Of a DNA stretch of 33,702 nucleotides, positions 9,059-17,969 are shown one piece after another. The stretch covers positions 1-33,702 of the forward strand of contig NZ_JAKEDR010000013.1 of the NCBI RefSeq assembly GCF_023653455.1. Direction: 5' to 3'. The position numbers and the translations under genes are program-made. The DNA is from Paraclostridium ghonii. GTDB taxonomy: Bacteria; Bacillota; Clostridia; Peptostreptococcales; Peptostreptococcaceae. Position 1 is the stretch's first letter; the number at the start of each line of letters is the position of its first letter. Under the pieces are notes generated by a model that saw only the letters and a list, made by a program, of their open reading frames with translations, searched no databases and had not been told where the DNA came from.

Positions 9059-9237
9059 TCTACATTTCCATCAGGAAGATTTAAATCTATTAATATTAAA
9101 TCTATATCTGTTTTAAAAAGTTCTTTTCCTTCTTTTAAATCTTTCCCATGAATAACCCTGTAATTATTTTTCGATAAAAATGTTTTTACTCCAAAAGCTA
9201 TTGTATCATCGTCCTCAATTATTAAAATTGTAAACAT
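9037..9237 (-). pseudogene. truncated response regulator (receiver domain only, partial)
   Basis: The 66 residues begin as a normal OmpR-type receiver: FTILIIEDDDTIAFGVKTFLSK, then the phospho-acceptor strand LILIDLNLPDG with Asp51. After Gly57-Asn58 the expected GFELC helix is replaced by VEFVVGTC and a stop. The second half of the receiver, including the conserved Thr and Lys, and the DNA-binding domain are missing. The ribosome binding site (AAGGAGACAAAGAG-ATG) is still good, so a short peptide could be made, but it cannot be a functional regulator. It is joined to a permease remnant, as expected after a deletion. Confidence 0.75.
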
Positions 9238-9318
9238 CTCTTTGTCTCCTTAATTTCTTATACATGTTGCCTTGTTTTTAATATAGTTTAAATAGGTAAC
9301 TCAGTTTTTGCGCTGTAA

Positions 9319-9356
9319 AAAAGTAAGGTAAATTATATATAACTTACCTTACTTTT
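9319..9356 (-). terminator. Rho-independent terminator
   Basis: A 13-bp perfect stem (AAAAGTAAGGTAA arms at 9319-9331 and 9344-9356) has a 12-base loop and a T-run on the minus strand. It lies downstream of the 191-residue gene. Confidence 0.85.
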
Positions 9357-9393
9357 ATTATTTATACACTATTAAGATATCACTATCTATTTC

Positions 9394-9969
9394 TTAATAA
9401 TCATATTCTGTTATATTTTCACACATATTTATAGTTATAGTCTTATCTAATGAATTCTTATACGATAATAAGAGTTCATTAAGTTCTGCATCAACTAGAT
9501 TTATCTTACCTTTACTTATTAAAGTAACTTGCTCTTTATCTATTATAATTTTTATGTCATTATGGTCATTTTTTACATATGTTTCTACACAAGCCTTTGG
9601 TTTTACCTTGTAGTTATATTTTTCGTAAAAACCTATACTTTTTTTAATTTCTTCAAAGTTTACATTTTTCATATCGCCTAGATCTATGTTACTAGGATCT
9701 ATTCCTAAACTTTTTAATTGTTCATCTATTTCAGATGAATCCATTCCGTATCTTTCCATAAATTTCTTTTGTATATTGATAAACTTCTCTTGTGATATAT
9801 TATTTTCCTTCATATATTCCATTATTTTCTTAGAAAATTCAACCATACTCATACTTCCTGTCATTACAGAATTATAAAGACTATATATATATTGTTCAAA
9901 CTTATCTACATCAGAATCTTTTACTTTATTTTTTAACTCATTAAAATCTATTACTCTATCGTCTGACAT
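9394..9969 (-). CDS. conserved clostridial protein of unknown function (possibly DUF3867)
   Basis: This acidic protein of 191 residues has no signal or membrane segment. The first 80 residues are predicted to be helical (VIDFNELKNKVKDSDVDKFEQYIYSLY, then FSKKIMEYMKENNISQEKFINI). The C-terminal 60 residues look like beta strands (DIKIIIDKEQVTLISKGKINLVD). From memory it resembles the DUF3867 family of clostridia, which has no known function; I could not check this. The ATG follows AGGAGGTAATTAT. It is transcribed alone from a clear promoter with an overlapping palindrome and ends in a strong hairpin terminator. Confidence 0.8.
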   Translation of the reverse strand: MSDDRVIDFNELKNKVKDSDVDKFEQYIYSLYNSVMTGSMSMVEFSKKIMEYMKENNISQEKFINIQKKFMERYGMDSSEIDEQLKSLGIDPSNIDLGDMKNVNFEEIKKSIGFYEKYNYKVKPKACVETYVKNDHNDIKIIIDKEQVTLISKGKINLVDAELNELLLSYKNSLDKTITINMCENITEYDY

Positions 9970-10000
9970 ATAATTACCTCCTGATTAACCTTTAGCTTTT

Positions 10001-10041
10001 AACCTTATTACTATTATATTCTAATAAGGTTTTAATGTCTA
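10001..10041 (-). promoter_or_regulatory. promoter with overlapping operator-like palindrome
   Basis: On the minus strand, TAGACA (10036-10041), a 17-base spacer and TATAAT (10013-10018) form a good promoter. AACCTTATTA and TAATAAGGTT (10001-10010 and 10022-10031) are perfect inverted arms flanking the -10 box and covering the likely start point near 10006. This fits a repressor site, or a hairpin at the very 5' end of the RNA. Confidence 0.6.
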
Positions 10042-10234
10042 CATATTGAAATTTAGCTTATATTTATCTATTATTAAATACATTAGCTGTTTTAGTTCTT
10101 TATTTAATTCAAGTTTAACTCCTATTCTTGGCATCTTATTTTTTAATCATTAATCAAGTTATATCATTTTCTTTAACCAAATCAAGTGCTATATTAAAAT
10201 TATCTCCATTTACAAATAGTTTATTATAATATTT
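10039..10234 (-). pseudogene. possible decayed gene fragments
   Basis: Between the asnS terminator and the next promoter, two short minus-strand reading frames look protein-like. One gives KLFVNGDNFNIALDLVKEND (10154-10234) and the other gives PRIGVKLELNKELKQLMYLI (10039-10134). Neither has a ribosome binding site and they are not in one continuous frame. They may be the remains of a broken gene that I cannot identify, or chance ORFs. Confidence 0.25.
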
Positions 10235-10245
10235 TTAATGATTTA

Positions 10246-10275
10246 AAAAGCCCTAGGCAATTACCCAGGGCTTTT
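10246..10275 (-). terminator. terminator of asnS
   Basis: AAAAGCCCT (10246-10254) pairs with AGGGCTTTT (10267-10275) around a 12-base loop, with T-rich sequence following on the minus strand. Confidence 0.9.
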
Positions 10276-10306
10276 GTATATCTAAAATTTTATTTAATTT
10301 AATAAA

Positions 10307-11707
10307 TTAAAACTCTGCATTTTTTGGAGTTCTAGGGAATGGTATTACGTCTCTTATGTTTGACATACCAGTCATGTACATTAATATTCTCTCAAACCCT
10401 AATCCAAATCCTGAGTGAGTAGCTGTTCCGAATTTTCTTAATTCTAAGTACCACCAGTAATCTTCTTCATTTAAGTTCATATCTTTTATTCTATCTAATA
10501 ATACATCGTGTCTTTCTTCCCTTTGAGATCCACCAACTATTTCTCCAACTCCAGGAACTAAAAGATCCATTGCTCTAACAGTTTTTCCATCTTCATTCAT
10601 TCTCATGTAGAATGCTTTTATATCCTTTGGATAATCTGTAACAAATACTGGTGCTTTAAATATTTGCTCTGTTAAGTATCTTTCATGTTCTGTTTGAAGA
10701 TCATCTCCCCATTTTACTGGATATTCAAACTCATGACCTGATTCTTGTAACATTTCTACAGCTTTAGTATATGTTATTCTAGTAAATTCAGAGTTTACTA
10801 CATTGTTTAATCTATCTATTAATCCCTTATCTATGAAGCTATTGAAGAATTCCATTTCTTCTGGAGCATTTTCCATAACATAGCTTATAACATATTTAAT
10901 CATATCTTCTGCAAGTTCCATATTATCTTCTAAGTCAGCAAATGCTATTTCAGGTTCTATCATCCAAAACTCTGACGCATGTCTTTGTGTAAATGAATTT
11001 TCTGCTCTAAATGTTGGTCCAAATGTGTAAACATTTCTAAATGCAAGAGCCATTATTTCAGCATTTAATTGCCCACTAACAGTTAAGTTAGCTTCTTTTC
11101 CAAAGAAGTCTTTAGAGTAATCGATTGCTCCTTCTTCACTCTTAGGTATATCATTTAAATCCATAGTTGTTATTCTAAACATTTCTCCTGCACCTTCACA
11201 GTCACTACCTGTTATAATTGGTGAATGTGCATATACAAAGTTTCTATCTTGGAAGAATCTGTGTACAGCGTAAGCAGCTAAACTTCTTACTCTAAATACT
11301 GCTGAGAAAGTATTACTTCTTGGTCTTAAATGAGCTATAGTTCTTAAATACTCTAAAGTATGTCTTTTCTTTTGTAATGGATATGAACTATCTGATTCCC
11401 CTTCTAACTCTATTTTGGTTGCATGTATTTCTACAGGTTGCTTTGCTCCTTCTGTTGATACAAGTTCCCCTTCAACTAATATTGATGAACTTATTGGAAG
11501 CTTTGTTATATCTTTAAAGTTTTCTATTTTATCATCAGATATTACTACTTGCATATTTTTAAAGAAACTTCCATCATTTAATTCTATAAATCCGAAGTTT
11601 TTAGATGTTCTAGATGTTCTTATCCATCCAGCTACTTTTACACTTTTACCGATATACTCATCTTTGCTTCTGTAAAGTTCTTTAATTTCTATAAAATCTC
11701 TTTGCAT
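10307..11707 (-). CDS. asnS: asparaginyl-tRNA synthetase
   Basis: This class IIb aminoacyl-tRNA synthetase (466 residues, full length) charges tRNA-Asn with asparagine. The N-terminal OB-fold anticodon-binding domain ([25 protein letters not shown]) is followed by the class II catalytic core. That core has motif 2 around [21 protein letters not shown] and motif 3 at the C-terminus ([15 protein letters not shown]). The FWMIEPE and [10 protein letters not shown] stretches favour AsnS over AspS. The ATG has a TCAGGAGGACATAAA ribosome binding site. Expression is controlled by a T-box leader with an AAC specifier, which independently supports asparagine specificity. Confidence 0.97.
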   Translation of the reverse strand: MQRDFIEIKELYRSKDEYIGKSVKVAGWIRTSRTSKNFGFIELNDGSFFKNMQVVISDDKIENFKDITKLPISSSILVEGELVSTEGAKQPVEIHATKIELEGESDSSYPLQKKRHTLEYLRTIAHLRPRSNTFSAVFRVRSLAAYAVHRFFQDRNFVYAHSPIITGSDCEGAGEMFRITTMDLNDIPKSEEGAIDYSKDFFGKEANLTVSGQLNAEIMALAFRNVYTFGPTFRAENSFTQRHASEFWMIEPEIAFADLEDNMELAEDMIKYVISYVMENAPEEMEFFNSFIDKGLIDRLNNVVNSEFTRITYTKAVEMLQESGHEFEYPVKWGDDLQTEHERYLTEQIFKAPVFVTDYPKDIKAFYMRMNEDGKTVRAMDLLVPGVGEIVGGSQREERHDVLLDRIKDMNLNEEDYWWYLELRKFGTATHSGFGLGFERILMYMTGMSNIRDVIPFPRTPKNAEF

Positions 11708-11739
11708 TTTATGTCCTCCTGAAATTTAAATTTAAATAT

Positions 11740-12013
11740 AAAAAAAGCCCTTCATCCCAAATAAAGGGACGAAAGACTATTACTATCGCGGTACCACCCT
11801 AATTGCCAAAATTGGCCTCTTAGCTAAGCATTGCTTATGGTCTATAACGGGACCTTCCGTCTAAGCCTACTCTTTTAAATTTCGGTTAGAGACTCCGAGA
11901 TGTTCTTCAATATAAATTTCGTATTGAGCTTCCACCATCCTCAAATCGCTATAACTACATTCTATATCTACTCTTCTCTTCTCTGTCTTTATTTTTATAT
12001 TATTTCAATTATT
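11740..12013 (-). promoter_or_regulatory. T-box riboswitch (Asn) upstream of asnS
   Basis: On the minus strand the leader contains the invariant T-box AGGGTGGTACCGCG (complement of 11787-11800), a stem I region at about 11880-11985, and a downstream terminator. The terminator is CCCTT...AAGGGC followed by seven T's at about 11740-11770. Within the stem I specifier region, GAAGAACATC carries AAC at 11902-11904, an Asn codon. Uncharged tRNA-Asn would stabilise the antiterminator and turn on asnS. Confidence 0.92.
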
Positions 12014-12019
12014 AATAAG

Positions 12020-12048
12020 ATTATACCAACTTATATTTTTCAAGTCAA
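12020..12048 (-). promoter_or_regulatory. promoter of the asnS T-box leader
   Basis: TTGACT (complement of 12043-12048), a 17-base spacer and TATAAT (complement of 12020-12025) place the start of transcription near 12013. Confidence 0.8.
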
Positions 12049-12120
12049 TGTTTTATTTTTCATAAAATTTGTATATTTTTTATAAATTTAATAATACTCA
12101 TAAAATAGGAGGATTTTTTT

Positions 12121-12516
12121 ATGAAATATGCATTATTTATAGTAGTAGTTTTATTATTTATAGGTACTTGTGTTGAGGATTGCACCTCTTTATCTCAGGT
12201 TTTCAGGGAAAGTATATATAATTATATAACGTGTTTAGATACTTCTCTTAATTATTTGTCTGAAAATGTTCCTGCTTTTAATAATCTTACCGAACTTTCT
12301 TATAATAAAGCTTATGAGAAAGTTATGAATGATAGACATCTAGTAAAGCACTTTGTTAAACCCGGTGAGACACTAGATTCTATAATTAAATATTATAATA
12401 CTGATATAAAAGATATTGATGATTTTAGAAAAGTTATTTATAAAGAAAACATAGATATTATTTCCAGTGATTATAATTTAAACTCAGGAGAATGCATTTT
12501 AGTTCCTAGTGAATAG
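12121..12516 (+). CDS. small membrane-anchored or secreted LysM protein
   Basis: This protein has 131 residues. An N-terminal hydrophobic segment (KYALFIVVVLLFIGTCV) acts as a signal anchor or signal peptide. A helical spacer follows, then a C-terminal LysM-like domain of about 50 residues starting at HFVKPGETLDSIIKYY and ending NLNSGECILVPSE. LysM domains bind peptidoglycan. No catalytic domain is present, so this is a binding or scaffold protein, similar in layout to division or spore-cortex LysM proteins. The gene is divergent from the asnS T-box, has an ATAGGAGGATTTTTT-ATG start, and faces the csp operon across a shared terminator. Confidence 0.75.
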   Translation: MKYALFIVVVLLFIGTCVEDCTSLSQVFRESIYNYITCLDTSLNYLSENVPAFNNLTELSYNKAYEKVMNDRHLVKHFVKPGETLDSIIKYYNTDIKDIDDFRKVIYKENIDIISSDYNLNSGECILVPSE

Positions 12517-12520
12517 AAAA

Positions 12521-12558
12521 GATGTCGCATGATAATTTTAAATTACTCATGCGACATC
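12521..12558. terminator. bidirectional terminator
   Basis: GATGTCGCATGA (12521-12532) pairs perfectly with TCATGCGACATC (12547-12558) around an AT-rich loop. It sits between the LysM gene and the convergent DUF3787-like gene and can serve both. Confidence 0.88.
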
Positions 12559-12569
12559 CTAGTTTTTGC

Positions 12570-12764
12570 TTATAGTCTACTTCCATTATCTACCCAATCT
12601 TTAGCTTCTTCTACATTACTTAAAGAGGGTATAGATACATTGCTATTGTCTTTTTTTTGTTTAGTTCCAGCCCAAGCTGCTGTATATTCATTTTTTACAG
12701 GCTTGTTAGATTTTAATCTTTTATTTCCTTCTCCAGTCAGAGCTTTACTTTTTTCATTTGTCAT
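12570..12764 (-). CDS. small DUF3787-like protein, third gene of the csp operon
   Basis: This is a 64-residue hydrophilic, basic protein. The ATG at 12764 is preceded by AGAGGTGATCAGT. An in-frame GTG inside that site would add three residues and is less likely. The centre carries a YTAAWAGTKQKKD motif, which I associate from memory with the clostridial DUF3787 family of unknown function. It lies 63 bases after cspC on the same strand with no terminator between, and a strong terminator follows it, so it probably shares the csp transcript. Small basic spore or germination-associated roles are possible but unproven. Confidence 0.7.
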   Translation of the reverse strand: MTNEKSKALTGEGNKRLKSNKPVKNEYTAAWAGTKQKKDNSNVSIPSLSNVEEAKDWVDNGSRL

Positions 12765-12827
12765 ACTGATCACCTCTTTTTATTTTTGTAATTAGTTTCT
12801 ACATTATAAATTATAAAATACATATTA

Positions 12828-14498
12828 TTAAAAGTTATTAGAAATTTCTACTATAGTGTTTTTTAAATCTAATATTCCATACCCTTGAGATGTATTTGGG
12901 TACGTATATATATTTTTTTTAGTGGCACCCAGCATCAAATATGTCTTTAATGGCTGAATTGATAATAACTCTCCATAAAGTTGATATTCTGATTTTATAT
13001 ATTCAAATATAATTGCTAATACTCCACTTACTATAGAGGAACTTACTCCAGTTCCAATAGATGTATTATATGAGTTATTTATATAAGTTGAAATTATATC
13101 TACTCCTGGAGCAACTATATCAGGCTTGATTAAATTCATGTTTTTAGGTCCTTTTGAAGATCCTATCCATATACTATCAGTTTTATCATTGTAAGTTCCT
13201 ATAGTTATTACATTTTCAGATGCTGCATACATAGTTATAGTAGCTTCTGATGATGGATCTGAAAACCTAGTTTCACTTGAAATTATATTTTTATTTGGTA
13301 AATAAACATCATAATATCCTTCTATTATAAATTCTGGAATCAATCTAAGTGTCCAAATCCCTGGTTTTATATCATATAAACTTATTGTTAATTCTTCATT
13401 TCCTGACTCTAACCAAGGATATGAGAGTCTCATTTCATAAGTTGTGTCTTCCAAATTAAATTTTCCTTTATATACATAGTATTCAGGAGAATACATGATT
13501 TTATAACTCATTTCCCCTGATGGAGATATTAACATTGCTCCAATCTTATCAGGCCCATTTGCCACTAATGTTATATCTAAATTATTTTGATCTTCTACCT
13601 GTATTATTATATCATCAAATTTTTCTGTATTTTTTATTTGTCCTATATAATGAATATCTGTATTTCCTTCATTCCCTGCTCCACTTACTACTACTATGCC
13701 CGGTTCTGTTAATTCATTAAATGTAGCTAACATAGTTGACTCAATTATGGATTTAGAAATTAAACCTATAGTTAAATTTATTATCATATTTTTATTCTCT
13801 TTCTTTGCTACATCCAATACATATCTTATCGCAGCTAAAAAGTCCGATTTTTGATAATTTATTTTTCCCTTTTTATATGTGTCTTTATATTCTCTTAGTT
13901 TAACGACTACTAATTCACTATCTATAGCTACTCCTTTATATTGAGAATTTAAATTCCCTCTGCCCCCTACTATACCTGCTGCTGTAGTTCCTGTCCCTAT
14001 AGTATCTTCACTTAAAGTTTTATCTTTTTCTTCTATAGCTTTATTTATATCATCTCTTGTAAATTCACTTCCAAATATTAACCCCTTAGGAGGTTTCTTT
14101 TTTTCACTTTGTTGATCCCATATAGATACTATTTTTGTTTTATTATCCTCTATAAAATCTGGATGTAAGTAATCTATTCCTGAATCTATTATCGCTATTA
14201 AAACATTTTTTCCAGTTGATTTAATATATGGATTTTTGTATATATAATCCGTTCCAACTGCATCTTCTACACTAACACCTTGATCTAAGTTATTAGTTAT
14301 TTCCATTAAAGAACTCATAGGTACTGAATTTTGCCACCAAGATACACTAGGAATTCTATTTAAATTCTCTTCCTTAAAACTCATTGGTACATATATTACA
14401 GTAAGATTATTATTTAAAACCATATATTTTTCTATTCCAGCTTTTTTTAAATCAGATTCAATATCTCCTTGATAAATTATAAGATAGGATTTTTCCAA
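12828..14498 (-). CDS. cspC: CspC, subtilisin-like germination pseudoprotease
   Basis: This 556-residue subtilase-fold protein has lost protease activity. The Asp motif is intact (IIDSGIDY, Asp105). The His motif reads [11 protein letters not shown], with Thr169 in place of His. The Ser motif reads IGTGVSSS, with Gly484 in place of Ser. The same two substitutions (Thr170, Gly485) are known in C. difficile CspC, which regulates germination in response to bile salts by controlling CspB. The start is TTG at 14498, eight bases after GGAGGAG, only 19 bases beyond the cspBA stop, so the two genes form an operon. The long insertion between His and Ser (about 290-420) is the jelly-roll domain typical of Csp proteins. 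Which germinant this orthologue senses cannot be read from the sequence. Confidence 0.93.
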   Translation of the reverse strand: MEKSYLIIYQGDIESDLKKAGIEKYMVLNNNLTVIYVPMSFKEENLNRIPSVSWWQNSVPMSSLMEITNNLDQGVSVEDAVGTDYIYKNPYIKSTGKNVLIAIIDSGIDYLHPDFIEDNKTKIVSIWDQQSEKKKPPKGLIFGSEFTRDDINKAIEEKDKTLSEDTIGTGTTAAGIVGGRGNLNSQYKGVAIDSELVVVKLREYKDTYKKGKINYQKSDFLAAIRYVLDVAKKENKNMIINLTIGLISKSIIESTMLATFNELTEPGIVVVSGAGNEGNTDIHYIGQIKNTEKFDDIIIQVEDQNNLDITLVANGPDKIGAMLISPSGEMSYKIMYSPEYYVYKGKFNLEDTTYEMRLSYPWLESGNEELTISLYDIKPGIWTLRLIPEFIIEGYYDVYLPNKNIISSETRFSDPSSEATITMYAASENVITIGTYNDKTDSIWIGSSKGPKNMNLIKPDIVAPGVDIISTYINNSYNTSIGTGVSSSIVSGVLAIIFEYIKSEYQLYGELLSIQPLKTYLMLGATKKNIYTYPNTSQGYGILDLKNTIVEISNNF

Positions 14499-14517
14499 GT
14501 CAAAATCTCCTCCTTTT

Positions 14518-17500
14518 TTATTTTAATTGATCAAAAACTCCTCTAATATCTAAAAATCCATATCCATAAATATCGTTTGGATAAACTATTTGTTCATTTT
14601 TTTTTGCGCCTGCATGAATATAAGTTCTTATAATGTTTGTAAATCCTTTAAATGGATAATAATTATCTACTAACGCATATTGTAAGTAAAGTGCAATAGA
14701 TCCTCCTAAGTAAGCTGCAGAAGCTGCCGTACCTGTCATTGTTGCGTAATCATTTCCAGGGTAAGTTGATATTATATTTACTCCAGGAGCGACTATGTCC
14801 GGTCTACTTAGTCCATTTATTGTTGGCCCTCTTGAAGATGGAGGCCATATACTATTTTCAAGTAAATTAAATCCTCCAGCTACAATTACATTTCCATATG
14901 TAGAAGGGTAATTGATAGTATGAGTCGTTGATGGATCTATAAATTTAGTTCCAGGGTTTATAATTGATTTATTTGGTAAATAAGCGTTATAAACTCCATT
15001 TGTTATATATTCTCCTTTCAGCCTTATTTTCCATATTCCTCTTGTTGCATTTTTAAGAAGTATTTTAATTTGTTCTTGACCCGAGTACCCAGTTGGGTAT
15101 ACATATGATATCACATACCATGTAGCTTCTATGTCAAATAATCCTGAAACTTCATTATAATTAGATACTTTCATAAGTTTGCTTTCTCTTCCACTAGGAG
15201 TTATAATTGAAGCACTTATTTTGTCTGGTTTATTTACCCAAATATTTATTTCTAAAAGCTTTTCATTTTCATCAATCTCTATTTCTATATATTTTTGTTC
15301 TCCTACAAAATTAATTTTTCCCATTGAGTGAGTTTGAGTATTTCCTTCATTCCCCGCTGCTGAAACTATGCATACACCTTTATTAAACGCAGGAGCTTCT
15401 TTTAATATATTTTCTGTCGCACCTATCAAACTATTGCTTCCAAGAGATAAATTTATAACTATTGGTTTTTTTTCTTCTATTGACTTTTCATATGCATACC
15501 TAATTCCAGCTTCTAAAAAAGTGCTATCATAATTCCCATCAATTTTTTTTAATTTTACAATTATGAGTTCTGAGTCTGGAGCAACTCCTTCATATTGTTT
15601 ATTTAAGTTTCCAAGTCCTGAGCATATTCCACTTATCATTGTTCCATGACCTGAATCGTCTTTAGTTAGACTTTTATCATTACTTTGAATAGCTTTATTT
15701 ATATCTTCTTTTGTATATTCAGTACCTATTTTATATCCTTTTGGAGGCTTTCCATATATAGTTTGATCCCACAGATATGCTATTTTTGATGTTTTATCAG
15801 GATATATAAAATCTTCATGTAAATAATCTATTCCAGAATCTAGTATAGCAATTAAAACCCCGCTTCCTGTAACAGGTATATTTAAATTATTTTGCAAAAA
15901 ATTAGCCCCAATTTCTTCTTTAGCTACTATACCATCGCTAATATTTCGTTTTATAGTTCCTAATTGGTTCATAACTATACTTGATTTAAATGATTTTAAA
16001 GATTTTATATTTAACAACTTATTATACCTTTGAGGATCTCTAATTGGTAATATTAATACTCCATTTTCATCATTTATCTCATAATAATTATATTCTAATC
16101 CTGTTGATTTTAATTCTTTAACGAAATCAGGACCGTGTACTACATTATATCTAAATGCTAAATCAGGTGGTAATTCTAACCTATTTATATTTTTTATTTT
16201 CCTTTTAATCTTCTTTCTATAAGCCAAATCATATCCTTTGTTAATATTGAAAGTGTTATCAAGTCTTACATTTCCTAAATCTAAAAATCCAAACCCCATA
16301 GAATTGTTTGGATATATATATCCTGAGTTTCTTTTTGCTTCTTTTAATAAGAATGATTTAATTTTTTGAGAATAAAAAAACAAATCATTCCTATCTACTA
16401 TTCCCCACTGCATTAATAATGCTACTACCCCTGTAACATGAGGTGTTGCCATACTAGTTCCAGTTAGTGCCCCTATACTTCCACCCGGGAGCACTGATAA
16501 AATATTTTCTCCTGGGGCTAATAAATCTGGTTTATATACACCTTGACTTATATCTCCTTCACCTGAAAAGATAGAAACAGTATCTGTTGTTGAATTAAAA
16601 CTACCTACAGTTATAACTTTATTAGCAGTCCCTGGAACAGTTACAGTTAGATCTTTATTAGATTCTAAAAAACGTGTATCTTTGCTAATTCCTTCTGATG
16701 TTGGTAAGTATATGCTTATATCACCCATAACTATATTTATAGGTTTAAAAACTAATTTCCATATCCCCTGGTTTATAGCTGTTGGAGAGCTAAGTTGTAT
16801 GGATATTCGCCTTGATAAAGAATATGGAGCTATAGGATAAAAATATCCTTTTACCTTAGTGCTATCTAATACATTTCTTATTTCACCTGATGTAAAAGAT
16901 ATTTCTTGGCTCTTTATATTTGATGGACTAACTATATAAACACTAAAATCATCAATAAATTGCGGCCATATATTTATATTTAAAATTTTTTCATTTTCTC
17001 CAACTACAAATTCAACCTCTTTAATTTCATTTTCTAATTTTATGTTTTTGTGGCCATCTTTATCTCCATTGTTTCCTGCAGCTACAACTATATTGTTTTT
17101 CCAAAATGCTGACATATCATCAATGTATTGTTCAAATAAAGATAATCCACTGTTTGAGCCTTCATTACTACCATAACTTATATTTATAACCACTGGCATT
17201 TTTAATTCTAAAGCTTTATCCAAAATAAACTTAATAGCTCTCATAAACTCTGTACTTTTAGAAAAAACATCTGTTGATACACTTCCAACTCTTACTACTA
17301 TTAAATTAGCTTCCTCTGCTATTTGACAAGCTATACCTGCTACATGTGTACCATGAGTACTAGTTGGAGATATTGGTATATTTATATCTCTTTTAATCGC
17401 TTTATTTATATCCTCATTTGTGTATAATGTTCCATATTGAAAACCTTGTGGTGGGTTACCTTGAATTGACTGATCCCAATAATAAAGTATTTTTGAATTC

Positions 17501-17832
17501 CCACTTAAATCCTTAAACAAGTCTATATTGTAATCTATACCTGAATCTATAATCCCTATAATAGTTCCCTTTCCGGTTAATCTATTTGTACTTTTAAATC
17601 TTGTAATCCCTGTCCTTGAGAAACTTTGTATATCTTGTGTTGTTAAAATAAGTGGTTTTTCTAAATATTCGATTTGTGGATAGTTTAAAAGCAAGTCAAT
17701 TTTTTCAACACTGTCAGAACTTATAATCGCATAGTTATATCCTAATATTTCTATATATACACCTAGCTCTTTTTTTATTGTAGATATATCTCCATTGTAT
17801 TTAACAATTACTTCATAATTTATAAAAAACAC
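14518..17832 (-). CDS. cspBA: CspBA, fused germination protease and pseudoprotease
   Basis: This is a 1104-residue fusion of two subtilase units. CspB (about 1-525) has a short prodomain, then Asp96 (IIDSGID), His160 (STHGTHVAG) and Ser460 ([10 protein letters not shown]), a complete triad. In C. difficile it cleaves pro-SleC to start cortex hydrolysis. CspA (about 555-1104) keeps Asp665 and His729, but the Ser motif is MTGTAASAA with Ala1036 instead of Ser. Each unit carries an inserted jelly-roll domain. A basic linker ([12 protein letters not shown], about 540-551) separates the units; in C. difficile YabG separates them. The GTG start at 17832 abuts its GGGGG site, an unusually short spacing, but homologous sequence begins almost at once ([12 protein letters not shown]), so the start cannot be far away. 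I found no convincing sporulation promoter. Confidence 0.94.
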   Translation of the reverse strand: MFFINYEVIVKYNGDISTIKKELGVYIEILGYNYAIISSDSVEKIDLLLNYPQIEYLEKPLILTTQDIQSFSRTGITRFKSTNRLTGKGTIIGIIDSGIDYNIDLFKDLSGNSKILYYWDQSIQGNPPQGFQYGTLYTNEDINKAIKRDINIPISPTSTHGTHVAGIACQIAEEANLIVVRVGSVSTDVFSKSTEFMRAIKFILDKALELKMPVVINISYGSNEGSNSGLSLFEQYIDDMSAFWKNNIVVAAGNNGDKDGHKNIKLENEIKEVEFVVGENEKILNINIWPQFIDDFSVYIVSPSNIKSQEISFTSGEIRNVLDSTKVKGYFYPIAPYSLSRRISIQLSSPTAINQGIWKLVFKPINIVMGDISIYLPTSEGISKDTRFLESNKDLTVTVPGTANKVITVGSFNSTTDTVSIFSGEGDISQGVYKPDLLAPGENILSVLPGGSIGALTGTSMATPHVTGVVALLMQWGIVDRNDLFFYSQKIKSFLLKEAKRNSGYIYPNNSMGFGFLDLGNVRLDNTFNINKGYDLAYRKKIKRKIKNINRLELPPDLAFRYNVVHGPDFVKELKSTGLEYNYYEINDENGVLILPIRDPQRYNKLLNIKSLKSFKSSIVMNQLGTIKRNISDGIVAKEEIGANFLQNNLNIPVTGSGVLIAILDSGIDYLHEDFIYPDKTSKIAYLWDQTIYGKPPKGYKIGTEYTKEDINKAIQSNDKSLTKDDSGHGTMISGICSGLGNLNKQYEGVAPDSELIIVKLKKIDGNYDSTFLEAGIRYAYEKSIEEKKPIVINLSLGSNSLIGATENILKEAPAFNKGVCIVSAAGNEGNTQTHSMGKINFVGEQKYIEIEIDENEKLLEINIWVNKPDKISASIITPSGRESKLMKVSNYNEVSGLFDIEATWYVISYVYPTGYSGQEQIKILLKNATRGIWKIRLKGEYITNGVYNAYLPNKSIINPGTKFIDPSTTHTINYPSTYGNVIVAGGFNLLENSIWPPSSRGPTINGLSRPDIVAPGVNIISTYPGNDYATMTGTAASAAYLGGSIALYLQYALVDNYYPFKGFTNIIRTYIHAGAKKNEQIVYPNDIYGYGFLDIRGVFDQLK

Positions 17833-17969
17833 CCCCTATATAAAAGATGATATTCATTAAATTTATAGAATTTATTTCCATTATTATATATATTCATTTT
17901 ACTTTTATTGTATAATAGATATATTACTTTATTTTCCATTATGAGAATTTATTGAAAGGATGTTTTGAG

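Noticed and set aside
11900..12085. 61-residue plus-strand frame
   Set aside because: It lies across the asnS T-box stem I and promoter on the opposite strand, and its composition reflects AT-rich non-coding DNA.
12529..12795. 88-residue plus-strand frame
   Set aside because: It starts inside a terminator hairpin and is antisense to the DUF3787-like gene, which has a good ribosome binding site.
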